A DNA stretch of 64,000 bases from Corythucha ciliata. Taxonomy: Eukaryota > Arthropoda > Insecta > Hemiptera > Tingidae. The notes beneath the pieces were generated by a model. It made no database searches. It was not told the origin of the DNA and saw nothing but the letters and a program-made list of their open reading frames with translations. The stretch lies in the NCBI GenBank assembly GCA_038030265.1, contig CM075939.1, positions 12,257,253 through 12,321,252 on the forward strand, given 5' to 3'. Shown piece after piece: positions 24,590 to 34,500 of the stretch; the stretch's first letter is position 1; every line of letters begins with the position of its first letter. The translations under genes and the position numbers were made by a program.

Positions 24590-24925
24590 TTAGGGTAGAT
24601 GATTTTTTTGTTTCTTGTTGTTGGGGATGGTGTAATGTATGATGTGTTCCAATTGTTGACCTCGAATAACCTCGGGATCATCCTTGAATTCGGGAAAGAC
24701 GGCGTAATTTTTGGATTTTTTTTCAGGTTTAGGCACTTTTTTTTGCTTAAGTAGCCATTTCTCGGCTGTGACTACGAAGTAACATTTCAAAGAAGACAAA
24801 ATTTCCGACAAAACTAGTCCAAAGCGGGATCTGCAGGTATCACAGTATCTAAGATAGAGATCGTCAAATGTAGGATAACTTTTCAAAAGTGACAAATGAT
24901 GTTGATGTTTCCATGTCTTCATCAT
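24590..24925 (-). CDS. Unrecognised 111-codon open frame
   Basis: A minus-strand frame starts at an ATG (MMKTWKHQHHLSLLKSYPTF) and ends in a Lys- and Asn-rich tail. It contains a small Cys pair (YCDTCRSRFG, residues 27-36) and a basic KKVPKPEKKSK segment near residues 62-72. The protein is more balanced in composition than translations of the repeats. It lies in the non-satellite part of the inverted-repeat spacer. Just upstream on its strand is 'ctacatggttacag', which could be a splice acceptor, so this may be a terminal exon or a transposon-protein fragment. I recognise no family. A chance frame remains possible. Confidence 0.3.
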   Translation of the reverse strand: MMKTWKHQHHLSLLKSYPTFDDLYLRYCDTCRSRFGLVLSEILSSLKCYFVVTAEKWLLKQKKVPKPEKKSKNYAVFPEFKDDPEVIRGQQLEHIIHYTIPNNKKQKNHLP

Positions 24926-25086
24926 CTGTAACCATGTAGAATCATTTTAGTGGTCAAAATGGTACTCGGCCTTCAGATTTAGGCTAAACGTACCAACAAA
25001 GAGAAGGCAGAACGATAACTGTCGCCCAAGAAGCTCCGTAACTACATTGATCAATAATGTATTGTTGATAGACTAAGTACTTTCTA

Positions 25087-26129
25087 CGGCTGCCACGAAA
25101 AAAACCTCAGAACTTGGATTTTGCTTATACTAAGGCCCTGAAATTGAAATTTCACTTAAATTACATAACAACCGAAGACCCGAAACTTTAAATTCCGCAG
25201 ATATTCAGCCAGGAAATACGAAATTGTGCTGAATTTAGTAGGTAGGTATGTACCAGATTTTAGAAACTGACAAAATTAAATTCATACCTAAATTTTGCAA
25301 TTACAAGGCTGTAAATTCGTTAGGGTATATGTTGGGCCCAGCCGGAGCAGCCTAGCCCAGGGTCACCAACCTACCAACAAAATGGGTCTTTAAACTTCCA
25401 ATTTCGATGAAATTGAGTTCAGAAACTCGCAATTTCGTTAAAATTGTGCCGGGAAACATCCAGTTTCACGGATAGAATTTTCAGAATTTTGCAAATTTGT
25501 TGGGGTACGGCATATGGGGGCCTAGTCAGACTCAGAGCCTGCAAGAAACAATTGCATGCTTTGCAATTTCCCGGATATCAAGCGCATTGAAACTTGCAAT
25601 TTATCTGAAATTAGAGCGACCCTTAACTAGCAATTTAGCTGAAATTAATGAAATTTAGATCCGAAACTTCGAAACTGTCAATTTCGCGTATTATTCATCA
25701 GGAAACTTGAAATTCCACTCAAATTAGGGGTCGAACTTGCAAACTCAAACAATTTAAATTCTAAATAAATTCAAGTTCAAAGACAAATTCAAAGTTAATC
25801 GTGCAGTTGGGACCGGGTTGGATGAACCCAGCAGGCCTTGGCCCCATCCGTTAAGCCACGGTCCGTCACCCAGCGGTCCCGAATAGCTTCCTCCGAATTT
25901 AATATTTCTTAATAAAGTCGTCAAATATTTCACACTTTCCATCATTCCACTGGCATTGTTAGTAACGGTGCAACCCTTCCTCCTTAACGGTATCGAACCA
26001 CGCGGATCTCTTGTGTTTCCATACCTGTGTCGAAATATTCTGTTTCACGAAGGAACTCCAAGGGATGTACAAGTTTAAGGGAATTTTGTATCTCATAGCC
26101 GCTCCGTCCCTCACCATATTCTTCTATTC
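25087..26129 (-). repeat. Large inverted repeat, right arm (about 1.04 kb)
   Basis: Reverse complement of 21171-22216. The inner boundary is 'cggctgccacg' at 25087 and the outer boundary 'cttctattc' at 26129. Beyond that point the flank ('ttcctagtcgtgactttggg') is unlike the left flank. Small differences such as single-base changes in the A/T-rich middle show the arms are not an artefact of exact duplication. Arms plus spacer span 4.96 kb. Confidence 0.93.
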
Positions 26130-26790
26130 TTCCTAGTCGTGACTTTGGGGTGGAAAAAGGGAATTTATAAGGACAATTCATGAGAAAAATTATAATGGCG
26201 GCGAAGAAAGTGAAATTTGGGGGGTGATGAAGGGTGAGAAAAGGGATTTCCCTGAACTGGAAACTCTAGCATAGGGTTGTTTAGGGTGAAGGTATACCTC
26301 TATTGGTTAGGTGAAGTGGCATCACGAAAAAGAAAGAGAAAACGGAATAGGAAGGACCTCCTTTTAACTTCCCGCCATCACTCTCCCGTCTCCGTAAAGG
26401 ATGGGAAAAGCTTAACTTCGTTGGGAAAAGGAGGAAGGAATTTCACTCCAGGGAAAATAAGGTTACGGATTTGATTTCGTCATTCTACCCATGAATATAA
26501 TCTTTCGAGATTTCTACGATTTTATTTCGCCTATCACACCCTCACGCGTCACGTTCAAATTCAATGAACTCGTTTTTTTCGCCGACCTCACACATTTCTG
26601 GAAAAACAATTTTGAGCTCATTTCTAGAATTTCCACAAAATGGGTACTTCACTCTTGGCGAATTCTCTCATCTCATTTTTGGATGAAATCGTTTAGGAAG
26701 CGTGTGAACGCGACTCTGAAGCTGCTTCACTCTCGAAACCCTGGACGTACTGAGACAGAAATGTCTTAAACGTTTATAAGTCACACGTAA
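26130..26790. other. Spacer, no gene recognised
   Basis: Non-satellite sequence. The plus-strand frames at 26277-26474 (very Lys/Arg-rich) and 26491-26769 have no known domain. B-family repeats resume at about 26790. Confidence 0.4.
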
Positions 26791-27720
26791 AAAACGACCC
26801 GATACTGAAAATTTCGCCGAAAATTAAGACCCAAAAGCTGCAAGCAGCAAATTTTCATACAGGAAACTTCAAAGTTCGTTAATATTTCTCAGGCTTCGGG
26901 CGCTGTTAAAAGCATCCTAACTTTCAACTTTGGTCAAATGAAGACCCTAAACTAATTAAGGCCCGAAACCGTCAACTCACAAATATTTAGCTCTAAATGT
27001 GCTTGGCAATTATGCGGCCACTCGACGGGCTTGCCCTGGCTCTGCGCCCACTGGAAGAAAACCGGGAAACTTTTTACATTTCGCATTAATATAGACGAGA
27101 GACCTGCATGTGAGGGAAAATAAAGACCAGAAACTACCAGTTTCGCGAAGATTTATAACAAATACTTCGCAATTACGCGAATATAAATAATAGAAACTTG
27201 CGATTTCAAGTGAGAAAAGAACTGAAACTTGCAATGTCACGAATATTGGATCAGGAAAGCGGATTGGAAGCACAAAAATGTCGCAATTTTGCGGCTAACT
27301 GTCAGATTCAGGACTCTGGTCATGTTCGGCTATCGACTGGGCCCCGTGGTCACTGAATTATGGGCCCCAAATCTTGCAATTTTGTGAAAATAAAGTCTAC
27401 AATCTAGCAATATTGCGAATATTTTGACCCAAAACTTGATATTTCGCTGATTATTTTTGAGCATAGAGTTATCTAATTTCGAGGGAATATTTTTCAGGCT
27501 TTGAGCACTCTCGAGGCTGGGTGCACAGACTGGGCTCCATGCTCACTAAAAACCAAAAAAATACCAAAATACGCCATTTCATGAATTGTAAATGTAAATG
27601 CCATAGAAACTGGCAATTTCGCAGGTATTTATCTCCAATTGTGGACGATTCCTCCAACTGAAACGACTCCACAGCTTTTTGGCTATAAAATTTGCTTATT
27701 GAAGGAACAAGGAACAAGCC
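26791..27720 (-). repeat. B-family repeats
   Basis: Units such as 'agaaacttgcgatttcaag' and 'ccgaaaccgtcaactc' are interspersed with three degenerate GC-rich hubs near 27015-27060, 27325-27355 and 27500-27550. The frames seen here translate the repeats. Confidence 0.75.
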
Positions 27721-28089
27721 CTAGATAAGTCATTCAATGACAAGTATAATAATAACGTTTAAAAGAAAGACTCTCGCTATATGTACAATTTCATTACGTT
27801 TCCCCACTTAAAATAATGATTTCGCAGTTTTGCAGCAGTTTCACAATGTCTTAGCCAACAGCTGACAGTCCACGGGTTCAAAATAGCCGCTGTCCGGAGC
27901 TGAAGTTCGACCAGAATTTGCCGATCATTCAAATTGTAGGGCTTAATTTCTCGTTGGCCGAGTTATGAGGAACATTTTTCGGGGTCATTTCCATATATTT
28001 TCTTCCGCAGGCCCAAACTTCAATGTTTTGTGGTTCAATTATTGATTTCTGAGGGCTCAAATTACACAATGTTCGTAATGAAAGTTCCT
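27721..28089. other. Spacer before satellite
   Basis: Low-repeat sequence of about 370 bp. No gene is visible. Confidence 0.4.
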
Positions 28090-29600
28090 TTGAGAACCAA
28101 TTATCCGGCCTGGGTCCTTCGAAAGCCAATTTCGTGTTTTGGCTCCTTCAAATACCAATTTCAGATTTTGGCACCCTCAGAAAGTCAATTTTTATTTCGG
28201 CTCCTTCAAATGCCAATTTCGTATTTTGGCTCCTTCGAACCCCAATTTCGTGTTTTGGCTCTTTCAAAAGCCAATTTCGTGTTTGGCACCTCCAAAAAAC
28301 TAATTTCGTGTTTCGGCTCTTTCAAAAGTAAATTTTGGTTTTTGGCGCCTTCAAAAAGCCAGTTTCGTGGTTTGGCTCCTTCAAATGCCAGTTTCGTATT
28401 TTGGCTCCTTCAAACCCCAATTTCGTGTTTTGGCACTTTCAAAGGAAATTTTGTGTTTTGGCTCCTTCAAATACCAACTTCGTGTTTTTGCACCTCCAGA
28501 AATCAACTTTTTGATTTTGGCACCTTTAAGACGCCAATTTTGGGTTTTGGCTCCTTCAAAAGCCAATTTCGTATTTTGGCTCCTTCAAAGCCCAATTTCG
28601 TGTTTTGGCACTTTCAAAGGAAATTTTGTGTTTTGGCTCCTTCAAATACCAACTTCGTGTTTTTGCACCTCCAGAAATCAACTTTTTGATTTTGGCACCT
28701 TTAAGACGCCAATTTTGGGTTTTGGCTCCTTCAAAAGCCAATTTCGTGTTTCGGCACCTCCAAAAAGCAAATTTCGTGTTGCGACTCTTTTAAAAGTAAA
28801 TTTTGGGTTTTGGCACCATCAAAAGTAAATTTTTGGTTTTGGCTCCCTCAAAACCCAATTTCGTGTTTTGGCTCCTTCAAATACCAATTTCGTGTTTTGG
28901 CGCCTTCAAAAAGCCAATTTCGTGTTTCGGCTCTTTCAAAAGTAAATTTTGGTTTTTGGCGCCTTCAAAAAGTCAGTTTCGTGGTTTGGCTCCCTCAAAT
29001 GCCAGTTTCGTATTTTGGCTCCTTCAAAGCCCAATTTCGTGTTTTGGCACTTTCAAAGGAAATTTTGTGTTTTGGCTCCTTCAAATACCATCTTCGTGTT
29101 TTTGCATCTCCAGAAATCAACTTTTTGATTTTGGCACCTTTAAGACGCCAATTTTGGGTTTTGGCTCCTTCAAAAGCCAATTTCGTATTTTGGCTCCTTC
29201 AAAGTCCAATTTCGTGTTTTGGCACTTTCAAAGGAAATTTTGTGTTTTGGCTCCTTCAAATACCAACTTCGTGTTTTTGCACCTCCAGAAATCAACTTTT
29301 TGATGTTGGCACCTTTAAGACGCCAATTTTGGGTTTTGGCTCCTTCAAAAGCCAATTTCGTGTTTCGGCACCTCCAAAAAGCAAATTTCGTGTTGCGACT
29401 CTTTTAAAAGTAAATTTTGGGTTTTGGCACCATCAAAAGTAAATTTTTGGTTTTGGCTCCCTCAAAACCCAATTTCGTGTTTTGGCTCCTTCAAATACCA
29501 ATTTCGTGTTTTGGCGCCTTCAAAAAGCCAATTTCGTGTTTCGGCTCCTTCAAAAGTAAATTTGGGGTTTTGGCTCTTTCAAAAGCCACTTTGAAGGCGC
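28090..29600 (+). repeat. C-family satellite with higher-order structure
   Basis: About 50 units of 29-31 bp with consensus near 'ttttggctccttcaaaagcc' plus 'aatttcgtg'. Groups of six units form a segment of about 175 bp that occurs at 28441 and 28616, and again at 29055 and 29230 (positions of 'aaaggaaattttgtg'). The whole set repeats with a 614-bp period (28321 to 28935, 28441 to 29055, 28801 to 29415). The plus-strand unit has no stop codon in any frame, so frames of up to 219 codons appear in all three registers with FGSFK/FWLLQ/LAPSK motifs. That points to satellite DNA, not a protein. Confidence 0.93.
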
Positions 29601-30240
29601 TAATCATCTGCAGCCTCTGTAGACCGTGAATGCAGGGACGAGTATGTCATTTTGGTGGCAAAAATAGCCAGACTTGCTATTTTTAGGGTATACGAATAAT
29701 CAGTTTTACATTTGCAAGACGTTAGGGCTTGCTTTGGCCATTTTTGACGCGCTATTGGTCGATTTTAAGCAGGAATGATTTGCTTATAGGGCTTTTCAAA
29801 GCGCAAATCGTCAGTATAGCCATTCATAGGCCACTTTTTCGTCAGTTTTTTTAAAATGTTCGGCGTAATTAGCCAGTTTGTGCAGTTTCTGAACACAATC
29901 GTCCGATTTGCCATTTTTGGCTCCGAATAGTCAGTTTTGCCACTTATATACCAGGAATTTCTAGTTTAGTCATTTCATACTCGCGAATGTCCTGTTTGAC
30001 TATTTCCCAGGACAAACAGCAGGCAAGAATCGCCCTTTTGGCCATTTTTAGGGCGCTTATTCGTGAGTCATGCGTTTTGTGATTTATAGGGTGCTAATTC
30101 GTTCGTTGTGATTCGGTTGAGAATTCGTTAGTTTATCAATTTTTAGGGCTCTTAAAGTCTGTTTGCCTAAGACTGATTGGTCGGATTGGCCATTTTTGGC
30201 GAGCGAATGGCGAATTTTAAAGTTTACACATCAATTCTGC
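29601..30240 (+). repeat. E-family degenerate repeats
   Basis: Diverged units containing 'ggccatttttagggcgc' and 'gaatcgtcagttttg' repeat for about 600 bp after the C-family satellite. The spacing is irregular at about 30-60 bp. No gene. Confidence 0.6.
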
Positions 30241-30263
30241 TGAATATTCCGGGACTTGTGTAA

Positions 30264-30372
30264 AGCGTTTTCCATTTGCATTACATTCTGCTCCAGAGCA
30301 ATTCATTTCCACCCGTCTGCTCCATCAATAGGACGGGTGGAAATGAACTGCTCTGGAGCAGAATTTTAGTAA
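30264..30372 (+). mobile_element. Truncated miniature element with 31-bp hairpin, upstream of protease
   Basis: The left end 'agcgttttccatttgcatt' resembles the ends of the miniature elements at 32704-32835 and 54126-54256. The interior forms a near-perfect hairpin: 30286-30316 pairs with 30333-30363 with one mismatch and a 16-nt loop, and includes 'tttccacccgtc', which is also present in the other two copies. The expected right terminus is missing. The copy ends about 105 bp before the protease start codon, so it could lie in that gene's promoter or 5' UTR. Confidence 0.7.
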
Positions 30373-30477
30373 AAAAAAACTCCATCTTGTTGGAGTCCCG
30401 AAAAGATATTCTCCATTCATCATACTTGGCGTTCATTAAACATACACACATGGTCCTGTTAGCATTGTTTCGAAAAC

Positions 30478-31533
30478 ATGAATAGGCGATCGATGAATTT
30501 TATTCCGTGGCTCTTGGTGTTATTCGTTTCATCTGATGTGAAATGCCTCGAAAACAAGATCATCAGAGGGATCAAAGCTGCGGAGGGACAATTTCCTTTC
30601 ATGGCGGCTCTTGTGAAAGACCGCAGCATTAATGCGTTCTGCTCAGGCGTGATCCTGACCGTTACCACCGTACTGACAGCCTGCCACTGTTTGTCTCATT
30701 TTGACGATACTTCGAAAACTTACACTCCGATTGATGCAGTCGAAGAGGGGCCTTACGTCGCCTATCCAGGTGTGATCCAGCTAACGGGTTATCAAAATTC
30801 GTGGTCTAGGGTGATATCAGCTTTTATTATTAGTTCAATGTGTTCAAGCAAGGGTTGGACAACAATGGATGTTGGCGTTGTCGTACTTAAAACACCTTTT
30901 GTTTATATTCCAAGTAAAATTGAATCGGTCAAACTTTTCAGTTTTCGCCGAGACCGACTAAGGGCTCTGTGGGACGAGCTAATAAAAAACGAGACAATTT
31001 GTCAGGTAATCGGCTTTGGCAGATACGAAAAGAGAAACTTTAATTTCTTTTTGAGACACGGGACAGTAAAAATTAAACCTGAATGGCTATGCTCGTCCAT
31101 AGATGGCACCAAGACGGAACTCTCTTTCGTGAAATATATACAAATCCTCGGGCTCGCGTGCGGTGTATCGAATAATTCTTCGTATCCCCAGTCTCTTGCT
31201 GTGGGTGACTCGGGTGGACCATTAATGTATAATGGGAAATTGATTGGAACGGCGTCGGCTGCTCTTGAGTTCCCAAATGACCCCAGGCCCTATCCCGATG
31301 TATTTTTTCTACGCCTTGATAAATCCATTGTATTTGTGTACACAATGGCGAACCCATTCAAGAATCTACACTGCGACTTCGTGGCAACTCTCGCGGAACA
31401 GAAGCGTCTTCTTGAATACATTCCCGGTCCGGATGAAAAGTATCCAAATCCAAAGGCAAGCGACGCTTCGTCATTTCATCGAGACCTCAGTTTTATTATT
31501 TTTTTTCGAACTGCTTACGAATTGAGCAGATAG
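30478..31533 (+). CDS. Secreted trypsin-fold serine protease (S1 family), intronless
   Basis: This frame of 351 codons encodes an S1 peptidase, which would cleave peptide bonds outside the cell. Residues 1-23 form a signal peptide with hydrophobic core WLLVLFVSS. The zymogen cleavage region reads NKIIRGIKAAEGQFPF (27-42), with IIRG in place of IVGG. Catalytic residues are His70 in LTACHC, Asp131 in MDVGVVVL and Ser245 in GDSGGPL. Cys55 and Cys71 fit the disulfide around the histidine. The residue six before the serine, the base of the S1 pocket, is Ser239, so trypsin-like Arg/Lys cleavage is unlikely. The usual Cys two before GDS is Ala241. The tail after about residue 295 is long and not typical. 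The ATG at 30478 has A at -3 and precedes the signal peptide. A single exon suggests a retrocopy or a lineage-specific intronless gene. Confidence 0.9.
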   Translation: MNRRSMNFIPWLLVLFVSSDVKCLENKIIRGIKAAEGQFPFMAALVKDRSINAFCSGVILTVTTVLTACHCLSHFDDTSKTYTPIDAVEEGPYVAYPGVIQLTGYQNSWSRVISAFIISSMCSSKGWTTMDVGVVVLKTPFVYIPSKIESVKLFSFRRDRLRALWDELIKNETICQVIGFGRYEKRNFNFFLRHGTVKIKPEWLCSSIDGTKTELSFVKYIQILGLACGVSNNSSYPQSLAVGDSGGPLMYNGKLIGTASAALEFPNDPRPYPDVFFLRLDKSIVFVYTMANPFKNLHCDFVATLAEQKRLLEYIPGPDEKYPNPKASDASSFHRDLSFIIFFRTAYELSR

Positions 31534-31591
31534 CGAAAATGAAACGAGAATTTTATCAATTTGAACAATTTCCATAGCAGCGAGCGTGAAT

Positions 31592-31597
31592 AATAAA
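31592..31597 (+). promoter_or_regulatory. Candidate polyadenylation signal
   Basis: AATAAA lies 59 bp after the protease stop codon. It is the first such hexamer in the 3' flank and is well placed for a short 3' UTR. Confidence 0.55.
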
Positions 31598-31599
31598 CT

Positions 31600-32703
31600 G
31601 GCAAAATCCGGCTGACTGTGCAAAATGCTTGAAGCCGTGGAAAAAGCCGACGTAATCATTAAAATTGTAATTGGCCATGTTGTCGTGGAGTTATTCAGAC
31701 TTCAAGTGGTATAGTTGTTGTCTCTCCACATTAATTGTTTTTATTTCTTTCTGATCTTCGTCTAATCGATTTTCGGCCTGTCTAGGCCATCATCAGGACC
31801 ATTATTAAAATATGTTTCCGTGTGTCTTCCACACTCGTTGACTTCCTCTACTCCAAGAGAAGGAAATACCACCTGAAGCCGACGTAACTTCATTCTATCA
31901 GGCGAACTCATGTTCAAGAAAATCGTTCTTTAAATTATCGCAAACGACATTTGAAAAGTACTTTAGCATCCCGCTAAAGGGCCAAGGGCCCTAGGGCTAT
32001 GGGCTAAGGGCTTTAGGGCTGTAGTATATTGTTGAACCGTTCGCATACGTTAACCTGGCTCCATGCGTTCGCTATGACTATTGACCGAATGCTGTAGAGA
32101 CGGACTACAATTCTACTCTTCCTAAGATGTCAGAAATCGACACAAAAGCATCGCCAAACCAGCGTCGACCATTTCCGTGAAATCTTCGAAAGTTTTTTTC
32201 TTCGTGCACGACTCGTGTACATCCTTCCCGACGTTATATTAATGTAAAATATACAAATTATGAGATAGAACAACACGGTGAAGAGGGGGTGGAGGAATTA
32301 GACTGAGACTAACGACATTTTGCTATCGCTTCGGCCTTAAAATAGTAAATTCTGGATCATTCAACGTCACATGTAAATTATTTATAACATTTTCAAGAAT
32401 ACAATGGAGTCTCGTCTGTAATCAATAAGCACAGTAGGAGAGGGGCACGTTTCCTCTACAGGCAAACCAACTTTTGCGTTCTCCCCTTGGCGGAGGTAGA
32501 GGAAGACGAATTACTGTGAGTGATGGGACGCTGTACAAACAGCTGAATTAATTCGGCCACTCGCTCAACCGATACTAAGTAAGGATAGGTCGCACTTCGC
32601 ATCCACATAAAAGTGTGAAATGTGTGGTTAAAGGAATAGCATAAAATTGGCAATATCACTCTCGAAAGCACGCCACTAATTCCTTGTTAATAAGATGATT
32701 AAT
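31600..32703. other. Spacer downstream of protease
   Basis: No gene recognised. It holds a hammerhead-like motif (separate entry) and, at 31965-32028, a short purine-rich tandem of 'agggct/aagggc' decamers with small palindromes such as 'aagggccctagggc'. The minus-strand frame 32671-32456 has no known motif. Confidence 0.45.
31755..31800 (-). ncRNA. Hammerhead-ribozyme-like core, possible Penelope-like remnant
   Basis: On the minus strand the sequence reads CTGATGA (31796-31790), one extra T, GGCC (31788-31785), a 6-nt loop, GGCC (31778-31775), then GAAA (31774-31771). This matches the conserved hammerhead core CUGAUGA, stem II, GAAA, with a 4-bp GGCC/GGCC stem II. Such motifs are known in the terminal repeats of Penelope-like retroelements. 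The extra T before stem II departs from the ideal core, and I could not define stem I, stem III or a cleavage site. It may be inactive or a coincidental relative. No Penelope coding sequence lies nearby. Confidence 0.4.
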
Positions 32704-32835
32704 GGCGTTTTCCATTCAATGCAATACACTCGTGTGGTGTAAGGTTTCCCACCCATCCTCTCTGAATTGAAACACATAATGCTGATGGAAAGAACGCTGC
32801 ACTACTCTTGTGTAGTGTGCTGAACGGAAATCGCT
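32704..32835 (+). mobile_element. 132-bp miniature inverted-repeat element, copy 2
   Basis: It begins 'ggcgttttccattcaatgc' and ends with a sequence whose reverse complement is 'agcgatttccgttca', giving imperfect terminal inverted repeats. Over its whole length it matches the reverse complement of 54126-54256, including the internal 'cctctctgaattgaaaca' and a hairpin around 'actcgtgtggtgt'. No coding capacity. A related truncated copy lies at 30264. Confidence 0.82.
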
Positions 32836-33185
32836 AAACGTGCGGAAATTTACGGGGTAGGGTTTGGGGTTTGACCCCCCCCCTCCCTAATAAAATTGAG
32901 TCTCAAAAAAAGAAACACGTCAGAGGAAAGGGAGTCTTCAAGCTGGGGGGAGGGGTGCTCTCCGGAGTGGCCAAATCGGGTCCGTTGACGGTAGGTGGCC
33001 ACAAAAAACAGGCAGACCGACGCGACGACGGCATACCGAAAATCACTTTTTTTCAACTCTTCTGAGGCTGTGCATAAAGAATATGAAGACAGCTCAGACT
33101 CGTTTTTGTTCACAAACACCATATTTATACTTCCGGAAAGGAAGGGGTTCCCGTAGGGAAACTACGGGAAAATGGAAGATAAAAA
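32836..33185. other. Short spacer
   Basis: Includes a C-run at 32876-32884 and purine-rich sequence. No gene seen. Confidence 0.4.
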
Positions 33186-33189
33186 GGTC

Positions 33190-34010
33190 CCAAAAATGGC
33201 AATTTCTCCGAAATTATAACCCGAAACTTGCAATCTCGCGGATATTCAGCCGGAAAGCGTTCCATTTCGTGAGTATTCGTCAGCCTTTTTCGCTCTCTTT
33301 GGTACCGGCTAGCCTGGGTTCCACAGCCACAAAAAAAGCCCCAAAATTTACATTTTTGATTAAATTAAAAATTAGGACCCCTAGACTAGCATTTTCGAAG
33401 GAATTGTATGACCTCGAAAGCCTTCGGTCATGGAACTTACAATTTCTTCATTGTGATCGTCAGTCTCCGGGCTCAGTTGGAGCCGGCTAGCCTGCTAAAT
33501 CTAACGTCACGAGAAATGTCCCAAAGCTTGCAATTTTGTTTGAACTAAGGCCTTGAAATTGCAATTTTGTTTGAATTTGTACCCGAAACTTTCAATTTCG
33601 CGGATATTCCCATCAGGAAAATTGTAATTTCGCTCGAAGGGCCTGAAATTACAAGCCCACAATTATTAATCTCTTGCAATTACAAGGATATATGCTATTA
33701 GTCCGGGTATTGGAGCAGTCGGGGCCGGCCAGCTGACCTTTGCATAAATTCAACCTGATTTAGTAGAGAGTGCTGTAATTTCATGGCTATATATTTTTCA
33801 AGCTATATGGGTGTGGTGCCGCGGCTGGCTAGCCCTGGGTACACGGCCTAAAAAAAAAAAAAAAAAAAAAATTCTCGAAACTTGCCGTTTCACGAAGGAT
33901 AAGACCATAAAATAGCAATTTGCAGGACTTTTAGCTTCTAATGATGTCATTTTGCGGTTGTTTCTCTCCATTTTACCTGCGAATTTAGATAGTTGACACG
34001 TTTTCCATTT
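33190..34010 (-). repeat. B-family repeats with three GC-rich hubs
   Basis: Units such as 'ccgaaacttgcaatctcgcg' plus 'gatattcagcc' alternate with hubs at about 33300-33350, 33470-33525 and 33810-33870. Each hub has 'ggctagcc' or a close variant, then 'acagccac' or a similar string and an A-run. The run at 33850-33870 is 22 A. Confidence 0.85.
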
Positions 34011-34019
34011 ATTTTAGCT

Positions 34020-34327
34020 GTCATGCTGAGAATTTGCAGATTTCCTCAATTTTAGGAACAAAAATTCCGAAAAAAAGCGCTCCTTCCTGCCCTAAATTGA
34101 TAAACATTTGTGAATTCACGGTTCATATAGTAGGCCTTTTATGGCTGAAATTTAGAAAACCCGCTAACCCACTGTTCTTGGGGCAAAGTTCGTGGCTAGA
34201 GTTGAGGAAAAGCGGTAATTAATGACCAAAAAATGGTAAGAATCGCTCATGTACGGCTTAAATGGTGAAAAACGCTAATGCACAGAAAATACCAATTCGC
34301 GGTTTCTGGAGGCAGCAAACCGTGCTT
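34020..34327 (-). repeat. A-family repeats
   Basis: Mostly A-rich-orientation units, diverged, up to the MITE at 34328. Confidence 0.75.
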
Positions 34328-34500
34328 GAAGGCGCGTTTACACTGCTCAATTTCGTTGATTCAATCAAATTGAAACCTGTAAACATATTTTCCATGATCT
34401 TGCTCCATCAAATTTCTATATTAAACGTGATGCCTGAGCTATTCAATGAAATTTCTTCCATCATATCGAGCCATGAGATCGAACCGTGTAAACGGGCCTT
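34328..34500. mobile_element. About 170-bp MITE with 15-bp TIRs, inserted in A-repeats
   Basis: The left end 'aaggcgcgtttacac' (34329-34343) and right end 34486-34500 (reverse complement 'aaggcccgtttacac') differ by one base. The inside contains the inverted phrases 'tttcgttgattcaatcaaat' and 'ctattcaatgaaatttc'. A-family repeats continue on both sides, so this is a clear insertion. The terminal sequence resembles the left end of the element at 62324. Flanking trinucleotides (tga/taa) may be a decayed 3-bp target duplication, which would fit PIF/Harbinger, but this is weak. Confidence 0.75.

Noticed and set aside
28030..28689. 219-codon open frame as a repetitive protein gene
   Set aside because: All three plus-strand frames are open in this satellite because the monomer lacks stop triplets. 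Units of 29 and 30 bp shift the frame, so the peptide pattern changes register repeatedly.
31073..31357. 94-codon minus-strand frame
   Set aside because: Lies wholly inside the serine protease gene on the other strand and has no motif.
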